From: a virus
IMG/VR virus record: IMGVR_UViG_3300047335_000038
Location: 1-30,108 of that record
Length of the DNA stretch: 30,108 nucleotides
Direction: 5' to 3' (one strand)
Below are positions 1 through 8,534 of the stretch, piece after piece. Each line of letters starts with the position of its first letter. Within the stretch, counting starts at the first letter, position 1. The position numbers were made by a program, and so were the translations under genes. The notes under the pieces are model-generated. The model made no database searches. It worked only from the letters and a program-made list of their open reading frames with translations, and had not been told where the DNA came from.

Positions 1-541
1 CGGACGCCGTGGCTGTTCCGGCAGCACTTGCAGCGGCGGCAGTAAACGTGACAGCGTTTCCGGCAGTCGAGTATGCATTCGTTTGCACAACAACGACGGC
101 ACCGGAGGACGAAGCAACATACGAAGCTGCGAAAGTCGTGTTCTTGTTGAGCATGCGGGCAACGCCTGCGGCCAGAAGTTGCAGTTTTCCCGCGTTTCGA
201 GCTGAAACGGTCGTTTTATTGGTAAACGTGCCGACATTTACCGTAATGCTGTCGCCGACGGCGAACGTGCCGCCCAGCGTTATGGTTCCGAACGAAGAAG
301 TTCCAGCGGTTTCATAAGCGCCGATGCCGGAGACGAGGTTCATCGAGACCGCACCCGCAACTGAGCCGGAAAACACATATGACAGCGCAACAATTTTATG
401 GTTCAGGCCGAGCGGGTAACGAGCTTCCACAACTGTAGGAGCAACGCTCGCCGCAAGAGTAATCGGCTGAAACACAATCGGGAACCAAGAGTTGTACCCT
501 ACGGAGTTTTGACGGCGACGTTTCGACTTAATTACAGACAT
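1..541 (-). CDS. Virion structural protein, tail or fibre-like (partial, runs off the left edge)
   Basis: The frame is open from the ATG at 541 down to base 1 (180 codons) with no stop, so the C-terminus lies outside the window. The start is preceded by AAAGGG six bases upstream. The protein begins with a short basic stretch (KSKRRR) and then becomes Gly/Ala/Thr/Val-rich and probably all-beta. Residues 81-160 carry a pattern common in phage tail and baseplate proteins: GTITLGGTFAVGD, then NVGTFTNKTTVSA, a helix with LLAAGVARMLN, and SSSGAVVVQT...GNAVTFTAAA. This resembles repeat domains in which a beta-strand pair is followed by a short helix. It is separated from the upstream HNH gene by two hairpins, so it likely has its own promoter. 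The structural role is inferred from pattern and from its place at the end of a head-gene operon; the exact virion part is unknown. Confidence 0.6.
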   Translation of the reverse strand, partial: MSVIKSKRRRQNSVGYNSWFPIVFQPITLAASVAPTVVEARYPLGLNHKIVALSYVFSGSVAGAVSMNLVSGIGAYETAGTSSFGTITLGGTFAVGDSITVNVGTFTNKTTVSARNAGKLQLLAAGVARMLNKNTTFAASYVASSSGAVVVVQTNAYSTAGNAVTFTAAAASAAGTATAS

Positions 542-633
542 GTGTTGCCCTTTACAGATTAGCGGCTCGGACTGTATCGCCGCAAGCGCATATTATGTAT
601 TAAGTTTAACACATATTTAGGGCATAATTCAAA

Positions 634-663
634 CAAAACGCACACCTCGCAGTGTGCGTTTTG
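634..663. terminator. Bidirectional hairpin, candidate terminator
   Basis: A perfect 12-bp inverted repeat (CAAAACGCACAC, loop CTCGCA, complement) lies between the HNH gene and the partial structural gene. The AAAA/TTTT ends of the stem supply short U-tracts in both directions. It may back up the stronger terminator at 746-772. Confidence 0.55.
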
Positions 664-745
664 TGCTTATGAGTGACTAAAGCTTCGTCGCGCACAATGA
701 AGCGTAAGTAGGTTCATTGCAACTCAAGAATAGTATTCAACAAAC

Positions 746-772
746 AAAAACGAGATACCTTTCGGTATCTCG
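746..772 (-). terminator. Rho-independent terminator after the HNH gene
   Basis: On the minus strand a 9-bp stem (CGAGATACC with its complement) is capped by a GAAA tetraloop and followed by TTTTTG. It lies 17 bases past the stop of the HNH gene at 789. Confidence 0.85.
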
Positions 773-788
773 TCCCCGCTTCTTTGGG

Positions 789-1538
789 CTAGGGAAGCTT
801 TCGTCTGTAATCAGCCCGTGCCTTGCAATGCTTTGAACAGTACACGGCGTCAGAACGCCTGGCTTCAAACTCCACGCCGCATGGACAGGTCCTCGCATGA
901 ACTTCAGCCCGTTTCCGTGAACGATAGTACAGTTTTATAAAGCTTTCGGGGAGCTCTAGGGCTTCCTTGCCCTCGGGCAGCTCCTTTTGTGACCGCTTTA
1001 AGTATTGAACAGCGGCTAGCATTACAGTAAGATCGTCCTTGAACATGCCTAGGCCGTTGTTGCAATTTTTGCACAGCAAGCCGCGCACAAAGCCGGATTC
1101 ATGACAGTGGTCTACGTGCGGTAGGATCATCAAAACGTGGCAGATCGCACACTTGTTTTTTTGGTGCGTCACGAGGGCGCGATAATCGTCTATATTTAAC
1201 TCATATTCACGGCGAAGTTCTCGTTCGTATTCTTTTGGGCGGTCCCTTGCCGCGTTCGCGGCTTGAAGCCGCGCTAGGCGATAGTTTTCGTCGGCGGCAT
1301 ATCGTTCATTTGAACGTTCTTGTCTACGGGCACGATTTTCCGCATACCATCCTGTTTTGCTTTTGTAATCGGCTTTGTTTTTCTCAGACTTTACTTCGTC
1401 GGGCAACGCAGCGTATCGTGCATTTCGTTGGGCATTGCGTTTGTCCTTATTTTCTGCGTAGTATTCTTTTCGTTTTTGGTAACGTTTTTTTTCCTGAGCC
1501 TTCTTTTGTTCCGGCGTCATGTTTTCCCAACGAGGCAT
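789..1538 (-). CDS. HNH endonuclease, recombination endonuclease VII type
   Basis: The 249-residue product carries a typical endonuclease VII zinc/HNH core in its middle third: KCAICH, then PHVDHCHESGFVRGLLC, CNNGLGMFKDD. This gives two CxxC zinc pairs and the catalytic DHCH. The N-terminal ~110 residues are a highly charged Lys/Arg/Glu helix, and the C-terminus adds a second Cys/His knuckle (CPCGVEF...YCSKHC). I chose the ATG at 1538 because AAAGGAG lies 11 bases upstream; the GTG at 1550 overlaps that site. Family members resolve branched DNA or act as homing nucleases. The gene sits alone between two terminators, downstream of the capsid gene, which is typical of a mobile homing-type insertion. 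A second member is at 21717. Activity and target are inference. Confidence 0.88.
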   Translation of the reverse strand: MPRWENMTPEQKKAQEKKRYQKRKEYYAENKDKRNAQRNARYAALPDEVKSEKNKADYKSKTGWYAENRARRQERSNERYAADENYRLARLQAANAARDRPKEYERELRREYELNIDDYRALVTHQKNKCAICHVLMILPHVDHCHESGFVRGLLCKNCNNGLGMFKDDLTVMLAAVQYLKRSQKELPEGKEALELPESFIKLYYRSRKRAEVHARTCPCGVEFEARRSDAVYCSKHCKARADYRRKLP

Positions 1539-1542
1539 AAAT

Positions 1543-1570
1543 AAAAGCACTCCTTTCGTGAAGTGCTTTT
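1543..1570 (-). promoter_or_regulatory. Hairpin between the capsid gene and HNH, overlapping the HNH ribosome site
   Basis: A 9-bp stem (AAAAGCACT and its complement) encloses a 10-base loop. On the minus strand it is followed by TTTTATTT, so it may terminate the capsid operon. The HNH Shine-Dalgarno GAAAGGAG straddles the loop and the 3' stem, so read-through RNA would have a partly hidden ribosome site. Confidence 0.5.
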
Positions 1571-1608
1571 ATTATACTAGTGTGGGGTTACGTTGTCAAA
1601 TTATGTTC

Positions 1609-2556
1609 CTACGCGCCGGAACTTCCCACAATTCCGCGCGCGTCCACGGCGCCCCATACTGCGCGGAACTCGGTTTCTTGGATCATTGAGTTTGTCGGAT
1701 CGTCGACGTAGGAGCGTTGTTCGTCCCACTTTACGTCAGCAAAAACGGTGTGAGCGTCGGTGCCGGGGTCGCCCTTGCCAGCAAGCACGAACCACGGGAA
1801 CGGACCTGCCGGGTTAGCGGTCAAGTATTCAATCGGCATCGGTTGAATGGTTCCGGCAACGACGTTGACGCGGTTCTCATCCGAAGTCGGATAATAGCTT
1901 GACGAGAGGACTTCCTTAGCCGTTTGGTCAAGACCTAACGGGTAGATCAGTTGCTGTGGCGTGCGGTACGATTTAAGGCCGCGGTCATCGGGAATATCGG
2001 CCATAAGGACGTAAGCTTGCTGCAATGTATCGGTGGTCAATGAAACATTGCCGAGGAAGTTGCTGTATGCATTGACGCCGGGTTGTGAGCTTGCGCCGAG
2101 CAGCGGATGTGCGGCAGAGCAAAGCGGCTGACCGTCGCCGAGGGTTACAGCATTGTTGAAAGCAAGATTAAAGACGTTCCAGAACAAGAATTCTTTGGTT
2201 TGATCTGAAGAGTAGCGCAATTGACCGGGAAGTTTCGGGATGATGTGCTTCGCATCTTCGCGGGTCATCTCTTTAGTGACGATGTAGCGGAGAGCATACG
2301 ACACGTAAGGGAACAGGCTAGGCGTGCCTTCTTTTGAGTAGTCAACCACCGGCACTGCGCCTTCGGTCTTCTCGCTCAAAGTTCCAAAGCCGACAAGCGG
2401 CATGGTTTGGAAGAAGGAGCGATCAGCGTCGCCCTTGTACATATTAAAAACGCTGGGGTAGCGGAGCGGCTTGAACGGTGCCGAATTAGAATAGATTTTA
2501 TCGAGCAGCTTAACCTGCGCGTTAAAATAGGTTCTGGTATTGATAATTGATCCCAT
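1609..2556 (-). CDS. Major capsid protein (HK97-fold type)
   Basis: The 315-residue protein begins directly in structured sequence, with no signal or delta-domain-like leader. It contains features seen in phage capsid proteins: a long N-terminal arm, an E-loop-like region (PVVDYSKEGTPSLFPYVSY), a helix with FWNVFNLAFNN, the element LCSAAHPLLG often found in Mu-like and related capsid proteins, and a late beta region (KWDEQRSYVDDPTNSM). AGGGAG lies eight bases before the ATG, and the stop of the upstream decoration gene overlaps that site. It is last in a two-gene operon with its own promoter (3182-3210), which suits the most abundant virion protein. Assignment rests on these motifs and on its position after portal and scaffold. 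Confidence 0.82.
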   Translation of the reverse strand: MGSIINTRTYFNAQVKLLDKIYSNSAPFKPLRYPSVFNMYKGDADRSFFQTMPLVGFGTLSEKTEGAVPVVDYSKEGTPSLFPYVSYALRYIVTKEMTREDAKHIIPKLPGQLRYSSDQTKEFLFWNVFNLAFNNAVTLGDGQPLCSAAHPLLGASSQPGVNAYSNFLGNVSLTTDTLQQAYVLMADIPDDRGLKSYRTPQQLIYPLGLDQTAKEVLSSSYYPTSDENRVNVVAGTIQPMPIEYLTANPAGPFPWFVLAGKGDPGTDAHTVFADVKWDEQRSYVDDPTNSMIQETEFRAVWGAVDARGIVGSSGA

Positions 2557-2568
2557 TTAATTTACTCC

Positions 2569-3147
2569 CTAAACCAATGCAGCGCCGAAGAAGGTGACTC
2601 CAACCGATGCGCCCAGGTTGCCTACGTCGTTGCCGACTGAAGCGAAGGGACCGTTGGGTTTTGTGGTGATAACGCCGACCTTATTTGAGGCGGTCGGGTC
2701 AAACACGTAGAAGCCGGTCGTGCCGTCGATGGCGATGCCGACTTGCGTTCCGATGTTGGCTTGTTGTGCGCCGCCAGTTACCCAGCCAGTTGTTGCGGTC
2801 AAATTGCCGATAACCAGGTCGTCCGGCAAGATTTGTGCAACGAGGGTTTGTCCAGGAGACAACGGAAGGAGCGTGCCGACTTGAGAAATACCGAGGGCGT
2901 CGATCGGGCTGTACGCGCCGATGTTTGCTTCGCCCCCGTAGTTTGCGCGTGAATCATGCGCCGCAACACCAGCGATGCCGGTTGCCACGTTTGCGGCTGC
3001 CGGAGCGATGAGGCCGCCCGCTAAGACAACAAGCGCACCATCAAGGCACGTTGCCGAGGCCGAAAATGACCGCAACGGTACAACGCCGGTCTGTCCTGCC
3101 TGAGATTGAACAATCGGCGTTTGTGCCGTATAAGTAATGCCAGCCAT
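2569..3147 (-). CDS. Probable capsid decoration or head-stabilising protein
   Basis: The 192-residue protein is rich in Gly, Ala, Val and Thr with very few charged residues and looks all-beta. It ends in a hydrophobic Ala/Val tail (VGVTFFGAALV). Its place, immediately upstream of the capsid gene and sharing its promoter with a 12-base gap, is typical for decoration proteins and head fibres. AAGG lies just upstream of the ATG. I do not recognise a named family, so the function is inferred from composition and gene order. Confidence 0.6.
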   Translation of the reverse strand: MAGITYTAQTPIVQSQAGQTGVVPLRSFSASATCLDGALVVLAGGLIAPAAANVATGIAGVAAHDSRANYGGEANIGAYSPIDALGISQVGTLLPLSPGQTLVAQILPDDLVIGNLTATTGWVTGGAQQANIGTQVGIAIDGTTGFYVFDPTASNKVGVITTKPNGPFASVGNDVGNLGASVGVTFFGAALV

Positions 3148-3181
3148 TTAGGGCCTTTCAATAAAAAGGTTTCTCCTGCTA

Positions 3182-3210
3182 ATCATATAATTTTAACACA
3201 ATGCGGTCAA
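3182..3210 (-). promoter_or_regulatory. Sigma-70 type promoter for the decoration/capsid operon
   Basis: On the minus strand TTGACC (3205-3210) is followed by a 17-base spacer and TATGAT (3182-3187), each one mismatch from consensus. Transcription should start near 3175, giving a leader of about 28 bases before the ATG at 3147. It lies just after the terminator of the preceding operon. Confidence 0.8.
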
Positions 3211-3218
3211 GCTTATAA

Positions 3219-3247
3219 TACAAAAAGAACGCTTTTCAGCGTTCTTT
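3219..3247 (-). terminator. Rho-independent terminator between head operons
   Basis: On the minus strand a perfect 10-bp stem (AAAGAACGCT and complement) with a GAAA loop is followed by a T-run ending TTG. It follows the stop at 3273 and precedes the capsid promoter. Confidence 0.85.
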
Positions 3248-3272
3248 AGGCAATTTGTTACCTTAGCGGCAA

Positions 3273-3830
3273 CTAATTGGCTTCTTTGACCTCAACTTCG
3301 GCTTGGACTCGTCCGCCTGTTTGTGAACGAAGTTGGTTGTTTAGGAAGTTAAACGCATCATTGCGTACCGTCTTTTGGATGGCAACAGCTTCGCGCCATT
3401 TGTATAGCTCTTTGACGGCTTGCGGTTGAACTTCAACCAACACCACGTCTTTGACCTGAACGCACTCTTGCCCAGCCATTTTGTGTGTCGAGATGGGTGC
3501 ATCCATGTCGTCGCGAAACTCGTCAACGGTAACAATGCGGTACATCTTAGACCGCACTTTGCCCATGATTTCGTCAGACTTTTTGCAGTTTACCCACGCA
3601 TAGGCACACCCCGGGCTAGGGTGCTTGAGAAACTTTTCAGTCTGGGAAAAGATTTGTGTGTTGTCGCCGGGGCGAGCAGACACGTCCACAAGGTCCTCAA
3701 GAGCCATGAATTTACCGTTCGGCAAGGCCACGCGAATGGAACTGCGGGTTTTTTGGTCGTTCTCTTGAAGCGCCTGGACTTGCTCAGAAGCCGAAGGCGG
3801 AAGATACGGGTTATTTTTGCGAGCAGGCAT
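3273..3830 (-). CDS. Conserved-type phage head-operon protein, function unknown
   Basis: The 185-residue protein has a basic, Pro-containing N-terminus (MPARKNNPYLPP), a central mixed alpha/beta region with three cysteines, the segment APISTHKMAGQECVQVKDV, and a C-terminal helix (KELYKWREAVAIQKTV) ending in an acidic tail. Phages often have an unnamed gene of this size between scaffold and capsid, with a similar layout of a structured core whose strand reads as a channel-like VVLVEV. Its ATG shares one base with the scaffold stop (TAATG), so the two are translationally coupled. A structural or morphogenetic role is inferred only from position. Confidence 0.6.
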   Translation of the reverse strand: MPARKNNPYLPPSASEQVQALQENDQKTRSSIRVALPNGKFMALEDLVDVSARPGDNTQIFSQTEKFLKHPSPGCAYAWVNCKKSDEIMGKVRSKMYRIVTVDEFRDDMDAPISTHKMAGQECVQVKDVVLVEVQPQAVKELYKWREAVAIQKTVRNDAFNFLNNQLRSQTGGRVQAEVEVKEAN

Positions 3831-4633
3831 TAGAGGTCGCCTTTCTTGTAAAGCTCATGAAGATCGGAATCTTTGAGTCCTTGCGCTTTTCCAAGTTCCC
3901 AGGCGTACTTTTGTTGTTTTGAAAGTTTAAGTTGGACAGGAGTTCCACCGCGACCGCCCGAACCTGCAAACGGCGGAGGCACGTTGCGCCGAGCGTTGTT
4001 CTTTTCTTGGGTTTCAGCAGCAAGGCCGCGAGCGGTTGCGCGAATTATCTTTAGATTATCTTCAAGCTTTGACGGGTCAGCGGAAGCTAGTTGCTCTTGG
4101 GTGAAGGCAGAAACCAATTTATCAAACTCGGCTCTAGTGTCACTATCCATCCCAGATGTGGAAGCGTATTGATTGATGGCAAAACGTGTATTCTGCGCCG
4201 CCACCGGGTATAAATTCCGCTTGTTCGCCTCTTCCGCCGTCCGTTGGCCCTGCATGAACACCTCAAGAAGAGCCTCCCCAGGATTCGACGCAAACTTTTG
4301 GTTTAATTGATTGATCGCGTCTTGTCGTGCTTGGTCATTAGTTGAAGGAAACAAGCTGGTTGGGGCGTTGTAATGCGGCGTTTGCGGAACGGGAGCTGCC
4401 GGGGCCGTGTAAGGTTGATACATTGGCGCTGCGGAAGCCTTTAAAGCTTCGTTTTCGGCCTCTAAACGGGCAAGACGCTTTGTAACGTCGTCTTTATCGG
4501 ACTTATCGTTACCGTCTTCAACTTCTGGGTAAAAGTTTACCGTTGTTGATTCTTCGTCATCCTCGAAGGGAACATCTAACAAACGAAGAATAGGGTCTTC
4601 ATTGTCATCGCTATCACTCGGATATAGGGCCAC
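3830..4633 (-). CDS. Probable capsid scaffolding protein
   Basis: The 267-residue protein has the usual scaffold design: a very acidic N-terminal 50 residues (DSDDNEDP, PFEDDEEST), a coiled-coil segment (VTKRLARLEAENEALKA), a Pro/Ala/Gln-rich linker (MYQPYTAPAAPVPQTP), a helical middle, and a basic C-terminal end (VQLKLSKQQKYAWELGKAQG). Scaffolds bind capsid subunits through such a positively charged C-terminal helix. It lies between portal and capsid genes. Its start overlaps the preceding gene by 20 bases. No protease motif is seen, so it is not an obvious protease-scaffold fusion. Confidence 0.72.
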   Translation of the reverse strand: MALYPSDSDDNEDPILRLLDVPFEDDEESTTVNFYPEVEDGNDKSDKDDVTKRLARLEAENEALKASAAPMYQPYTAPAAPVPQTPHYNAPTSLFPSTNDQARQDAINQLNQKFASNPGEALLEVFMQGQRTAEEANKRNLYPVAAQNTRFAINQYASTSGMDSDTRAEFDKLVSAFTQEQLASADPSKLEDNLKIIRATARGLAAETQEKNNARRNVPPPFAGSGGRGGTPVQLKLSKQQKYAWELGKAQGLKDSDLHELYKKGDL

Positions 4634-4886
4634 GGTGAAACACCTCGTCTAACCATTCGGGTACATCTAGCTCACATTCTTCATAAGCTCTTGTAAATCC
4701 TGCATGTAGCTCTTGCATTGCTATGACAATTCCTCGGCGTTCTCCGGGGTCAAGCGTTGCATCTGTCACGAGCTTCAACACCCAGGTTTTGAGCATGGGC
4801 TTGAAGCAAACGTCGAACAAATGTTCAAAAGCTTGTGAGTCGAGAAACGACCGAGCAAAAGACTTGATTTCTCTTAAATCAATCAC
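4614..4886 (-). CDS. Small protein between portal and scaffold, function unknown
   Basis: I place the start at a GTG whose last two bases are the first two of the portal stop (GTGA overlap), giving a 90-residue, largely helical protein. Upstream codons in this frame only mirror the portal C-terminus and look non-coding. It contains FARSFLDSQAFEHLFDV, a positively charged middle, and an acidic end (ECELDVPEWLDEVF). There is little Shine-Dalgarno sequence, so translation is probably coupled to the portal. I do not recognise the family. Confidence 0.6.
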   Translation of the reverse strand: MIDLREIKSFARSFLDSQAFEHLFDVCFKPMLKTWVLKLVTDATLDPGERRGIVIAMQELHAGFTRAYEECELDVPEWLDEVFHRGPISE

Positions 4887-6817
4887 GGATGGGGTTGTCC
4901 AGGCGGCCCTTGCTGCTTGCTGGGAGATACTTTGCCATGATTCATGGCAGCCAAGACCATCTGTTGTTGTTGCTGTTGTTGTGCGGCTTGAGCTTGCTGC
5001 GCTGCTTGTTGCTTTGCCTCGTCCTGTGTGCCGATGAGACGCGTTACTTCGGGAATATCGTACGTTTCGACAATCATCGAAGCCATGGCCCAAATTCTTT
5101 CGAGATTACCTTGCATAAGCGGCGTTTGCATCAGGAAATTCGCCAGCATCATCATGTCATTGCGGCGATTCTCTTTGTCGAGCGGGCCGCCCATCCCAGC
5201 GATGCCGAGCGTGTAGTCTAAACAAAGTACTTCTTTCGGAATGACAACTTTCTTGACACCCTGGCTTGACTGATCGACCGATTCCATTTGGTTTTTGCCG
5301 TATTGCTTATACAGGCCGTGAATATAGTCGAAGATTTCGAGCATCCATTCACGAACAAGGCTAATAACCATGTTCGTTTGCATTCCTTGGACTGCTGCTT
5401 GCTGTTGGGCTGCTCTAGCCGATCTTTGCTGCCCGCCGCCGTTTATCGAGCCCGCAGGTGGGTTTCCTGCCGTTTGCGGGGCACCTGTGATGCGCGAAGC
5501 GTACTGAATAAGCATTTGTTCTTCTTGCATGTTTGCAGGAGGAACATCCGGTAACGGCAAGAAAGCGACAGAGCCGGGCTTGCCGTCGATCACGGTTCCG
5601 GGTCCGATGCTCATCTCTTCGCCTCGGATTCGGACCCCGGACGGGTCTTTCATAACGGTTGGGTTCGTGGCCCAATCTAGAAGATCAAGGCGGCTGTTGT
5701 GCTGCGCGTTTATTTCATCGGACAGACCGCGAAGGCGTTCGACAAGCGAAAACCCGTAAAAACGGTTAGGACGTGGGAACACAGCCAAAGGCTTGAAGGG
5801 GCGACCCTGCCAATAGGGGAAAGGGCAATACGCCACGAGCATGCGCGAGCGGTCGTGAACCCACAGCATGTTTTCTTCGGGTACTCCGTCGCCGTCAAGG
5901 TCGTATTGGTTGGTGTAGATAACCCAGATTTCGACCGGCCCACGGTTCATTTTTACACCGTCCGGCGGGGCGACAGCAACGTCAACAACGTCGATACGGT
6001 TGTTTATCTGATACGTGCTCGTGCCTTGTCGATCATACGACAAGTCTCCCTGTGCTGTAGAAACGAACGATAAAACCTGTTCAACACGTTCAGCATCGGC
6101 GATACCTGCCTTGACGAGCTTAAGAAGGTCTTGCTCGCCCATATACTTTTTCCGACAAACGGCATCTGCCGAGTCAATGGTCGTAGAATACGCTGGGATA
6201 AGAAGAAGATCGCGCAATTCTACCGATTCAAGGCGCGGCGCGTCGTATTTGACCATCTTTATGCGCTGCTTTTGCATACTCATATTGCCCTGTTGGTCGG
6301 GCACTTGAGACATAATCTCGCGTTCTGTTTCGGTAAGGTCCCACAGTATTTCTGTAATGCCTACGCCGTCGCGTGCGGAGAGGTGGATGCCCGAACGAAA
6401 CGCGGACTGCCACTTGTTTTTAACGTACTCGCCATTGTAGAACTGTTCGACTTGATGCGCGTAGCTTTGGGACTCGGGATCGTTACCGCGAACGGAGAAC
6501 GGGCGCGGCAGAATCGCCGAGCCCGCGATGCGCGAAACAAACTCTTCTAGTTCCGATGGGATAAGCGGGACGCAAATGTTTGCGGCATTTTCCCACGGTG
6601 CGTCGCGGTCGCGTTCTTCAATCCGCATCTCATACATGGCGTTCCACAAGTCAAGACTGCGGTCTAGTGCCGACCGGTTGCCGAGGTTTATGTCGATTAA
6701 CGTCATGGCGGTTTCACCGAGCGAAGTCCAGACGGCTTCGTCGATCTTTGGATAAGGCAGTTCGACCGAAGACTCCGGCTCAAAAGTCGAAGTCTCGTCC
6801 ATCTTATTTTTAGCCAT
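4883..6817 (-). CDS. Portal protein
   Basis: The 644-residue protein matches large phage portals. It has an N-terminal helical region with RDRDAPWENAANICVPL, a common portal motif where WENA(S/A)N...P is followed by variants of the wing domain, then PRPFSVRG, the beta-rich wing, LRGLSDEINAQHNSRLDLL (the long stem/crown helix region, typically IN(A/E)..N...D), and a Gln-rich, probably disordered C-terminus (QQAAQQAQAAQQQQ). Portals form the dodecameric ring through which DNA is packaged. I prefer the ATG at 6817 over a TTG at 6835, which would overlap the upstream gene. Neither has a strong ribosome site. It directly follows the secreted repeat protein with a two-base gap. Confidence 0.9.
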   Translation of the reverse strand: MAKNKMDETSTFEPESSVELPYPKIDEAVWTSLGETAMTLIDINLGNRSALDRSLDLWNAMYEMRIEERDRDAPWENAANICVPLIPSELEEFVSRIAGSAILPRPFSVRGNDPESQSYAHQVEQFYNGEYVKNKWQSAFRSGIHLSARDGVGITEILWDLTETEREIMSQVPDQQGNMSMQKQRIKMVKYDAPRLESVELRDLLLIPAYSTTIDSADAVCRKKYMGEQDLLKLVKAGIADAERVEQVLSFVSTAQGDLSYDRQGTSTYQINNRIDVVDVAVAPPDGVKMNRGPVEIWVIYTNQYDLDGDGVPEENMLWVHDRSRMLVAYCPFPYWQGRPFKPLAVFPRPNRFYGFSLVERLRGLSDEINAQHNSRLDLLDWATNPTVMKDPSGVRIRGEEMSIGPGTVIDGKPGSVAFLPLPDVPPANMQEEQMLIQYASRITGAPQTAGNPPAGSINGGGQQRSARAAQQQAAVQGMQTNMVISLVREWMLEIFDYIHGLYKQYGKNQMESVDQSSQGVKKVVIPKEVLCLDYTLGIAGMGGPLDKENRRNDMMMLANFLMQTPLMQGNLERIWAMASMIVETYDIPEVTRLIGTQDEAKQQAAQQAQAAQQQQQQQMVLAAMNHGKVSPSKQQGPPGQPHP

Positions 6818-6819
6818 GA

Positions 6820-8526
6820 TTAAAGGCCGATGCAAGAAACATAGGGAGTTTGAGTTGCGCCGGAGTTGTTGCTAATTGTGACGGTCGTGGTAGTAATTGT
6901 ACTCGGATAAATCCCTTGGGAACCGCCCAAAGCCGGGGAAACGCCAGCTACGGATTGCTGAACTTGACAAACGGGGGCCGTAATATAAGCTACTGCGAAC
7001 GTGTAAGTGCGTGTAGCACCGTTTGCTACAGTCGGCCCGCTGTTGTATTGTTCGATGTGCGGAGCTTGTGTTGCCGAAGTCTGTTGAGTGCCGTTCAAAT
7101 ACGTTGTGATGCATCCGGCCGGTGCGTTTGCAATCTGCCCGCTCGTTGTTGCTTGAAGGCATCGTCCAGATGTTAAGGTGCTTGATGCAAAATAGCCGGC
7201 TACTCCAAGATCCCCCGAGGCGTCAAGAGACATTTCAGCAATGCCGTTTCCTCCGTCGATGGCATCCCACAGGTACCCGTACACCCCAGCGGTGCTGCAT
7301 TCTATGGCATATCCTGACGGGCAAGCAAGCCAGATAGATTGATGGGCAGACCCAACCGAAGACCCCAAACGAAGGCCGACTGCAATACTTCCGGTCGTAT
7401 TCCCAGGGTTAACAAACGAATCGGCTGCTTGTACTTGTCCGGTATACATAGGAGCTTCGTTGGGTGTCAATGTAACAGATGGGCCGGTTGGGCTTCCCAC
7501 TGTCAATAGGTTGTTGGCCGAAGTAATATTTGAAACCGTCGCTGTATTGGTTGATGAAATTGTGTAGCTGTTTGATGAGGGGGTTGCAACCGCTATGCCC
7601 GTACCCGCCGTAATCACAGGCGGCGTTACTGATACTGAAAACACGCCGGGAGACGGCGTTGCGACCATCACGTTTGTGCTTCCCGCAACCACGCTTACCG
7701 GCGTCTGGGTAGGTGCCGGGCTTGGAGTTACTACGGTGAGCACGTACGTGTTTGCTGACGGGGTGGCTACGGTCAAATTTGTATTTGAAGAAGTAATATT
7801 CGGCGGGGGCGCTGTTGCCGCAGAAACCACAAAAACGCCGGGGGCTGGGGTCGCTACGGTTACGTTAGACCCGGCTTGTACTGATACAGGGGTTGCGGTC
7901 GGTGCGGGAGTAACAGTGCTAGAAATAACAAAAACGCCCGGTGAAGGCGTTGCGACGGCGATTCCGGTTCCGGCTTGCACCGAAACCGGGGTTGGGCTAG
8001 GCCCGGGACCGCATCCCGTACAACTTATCGTTGCAGTGTTTCCTGCATTCGTTACAACAATCTGGCCATATCCGACAACATTTGTTCGGCCCCCATTTAC
8101 GCCTGCGCCTAAAACGCGATTTATGCCGCCGCCTGCGTTAAGAGTAACAGAAGGAGTGCCGGAAGCAGAAGTTCCATCGACACGAATAGCAACCATTGCA
8201 GCGCAATTAAAAACATACGACCCCGCAGCAGTTTCTACAGACTGCGAGGTTGTACCGTCAGGCGAAACAGTCACAAGCGCAGGTGTCCAAGTTGAAGTCC
8301 CTTTATAAAGACCCTCAACACCCATAGATCCGCCTGCGGTGTTTATGGTAAGGGCACAAGCTGACTGCCCCGAAAGGCCCGTAAGAACAAGGTAAGGAGC
8401 GGCGGGAGAAGTGAGAGGGTTTCCGGTAAGGGTGAGAAGCGCAAAATCCGCTTGAGCGGGCATCGGCGGTACGACTGTTAAAAGTAACGCGACGATCAAC
8501 GCCAGCGTGATACGGATTCTACGCAT
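6820..8526 (-). CDS. Secreted, repeat-containing fibre-like protein with a Sec signal peptide
   Basis: The 568-residue product starts with a clear signal peptide: basic MRRIR, a hydrophobic core at residues 8-19, and an AQA-D cleavage site after residue 26. The mature part is Thr/Ser/Pro/Gly-rich. Residues ~175-345 hold about six imperfect 25-32-residue repeats around a TPVSVQAGTGIAVATPSPG-like core, separated by Pro/Thr linkers. The C-terminal third resembles tail-fibre or adhesin heads (SLDASGDLGVAGYFASS; RTYTFAVAYITAPVC) and is notable for several cysteines, which suits an oxidising location. AGGAG lies five bases before the ATG. The gene lies between the Lys-rich proteins and portal, where phages normally have no exported protein. 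It could be a fibre, a host-surface protein, or a lysogenic-conversion adhesin; I cannot decide. Confidence 0.7.
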   Translation of the reverse strand: MRRIRITLALIVALLLTVVPPMPAQADFALLTLTGNPLTSPAAPYLVLTGLSGQSACALTINTAGGSMGVEGLYKGTSTWTPALVTVSPDGTTSQSVETAAGSYVFNCAAMVAIRVDGTSASGTPSVTLNAGGGINRVLGAGVNGGRTNVVGYGQIVVTNAGNTATISCTGCGPGPSPTPVSVQAGTGIAVATPSPGVFVISSTVTPAPTATPVSVQAGSNVTVATPAPGVFVVSAATAPPPNITSSNTNLTVATPSANTYVLTVVTPSPAPTQTPVSVVAGSTNVMVATPSPGVFSVSVTPPVITAGTGIAVATPSSNSYTISSTNTATVSNITSANNLLTVGSPTGPSVTLTPNEAPMYTGQVQAADSFVNPGNTTGSIAVGLRLGSSVGSAHQSIWLACPSGYAIECSTAGVYGYLWDAIDGGNGIAEMSLDASGDLGVAGYFASSTLTSGRCLQATTSGQIANAPAGCITTYLNGTQQTSATQAPHIEQYNSGPTVANGATRTYTFAVAYITAPVCQVQQSVAGVSPALGGSQGIYPSTITTTTVTISNNSGATQTPYVSCIGL

Positions 8527-8534
8527 TTTAACTC

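Noticed and set aside
7595-8308. Plus-strand open frame of 237 codons
   Set aside because: It mirrors the repeats of the secreted protein on the other strand, has no ribosome site and no known domain.
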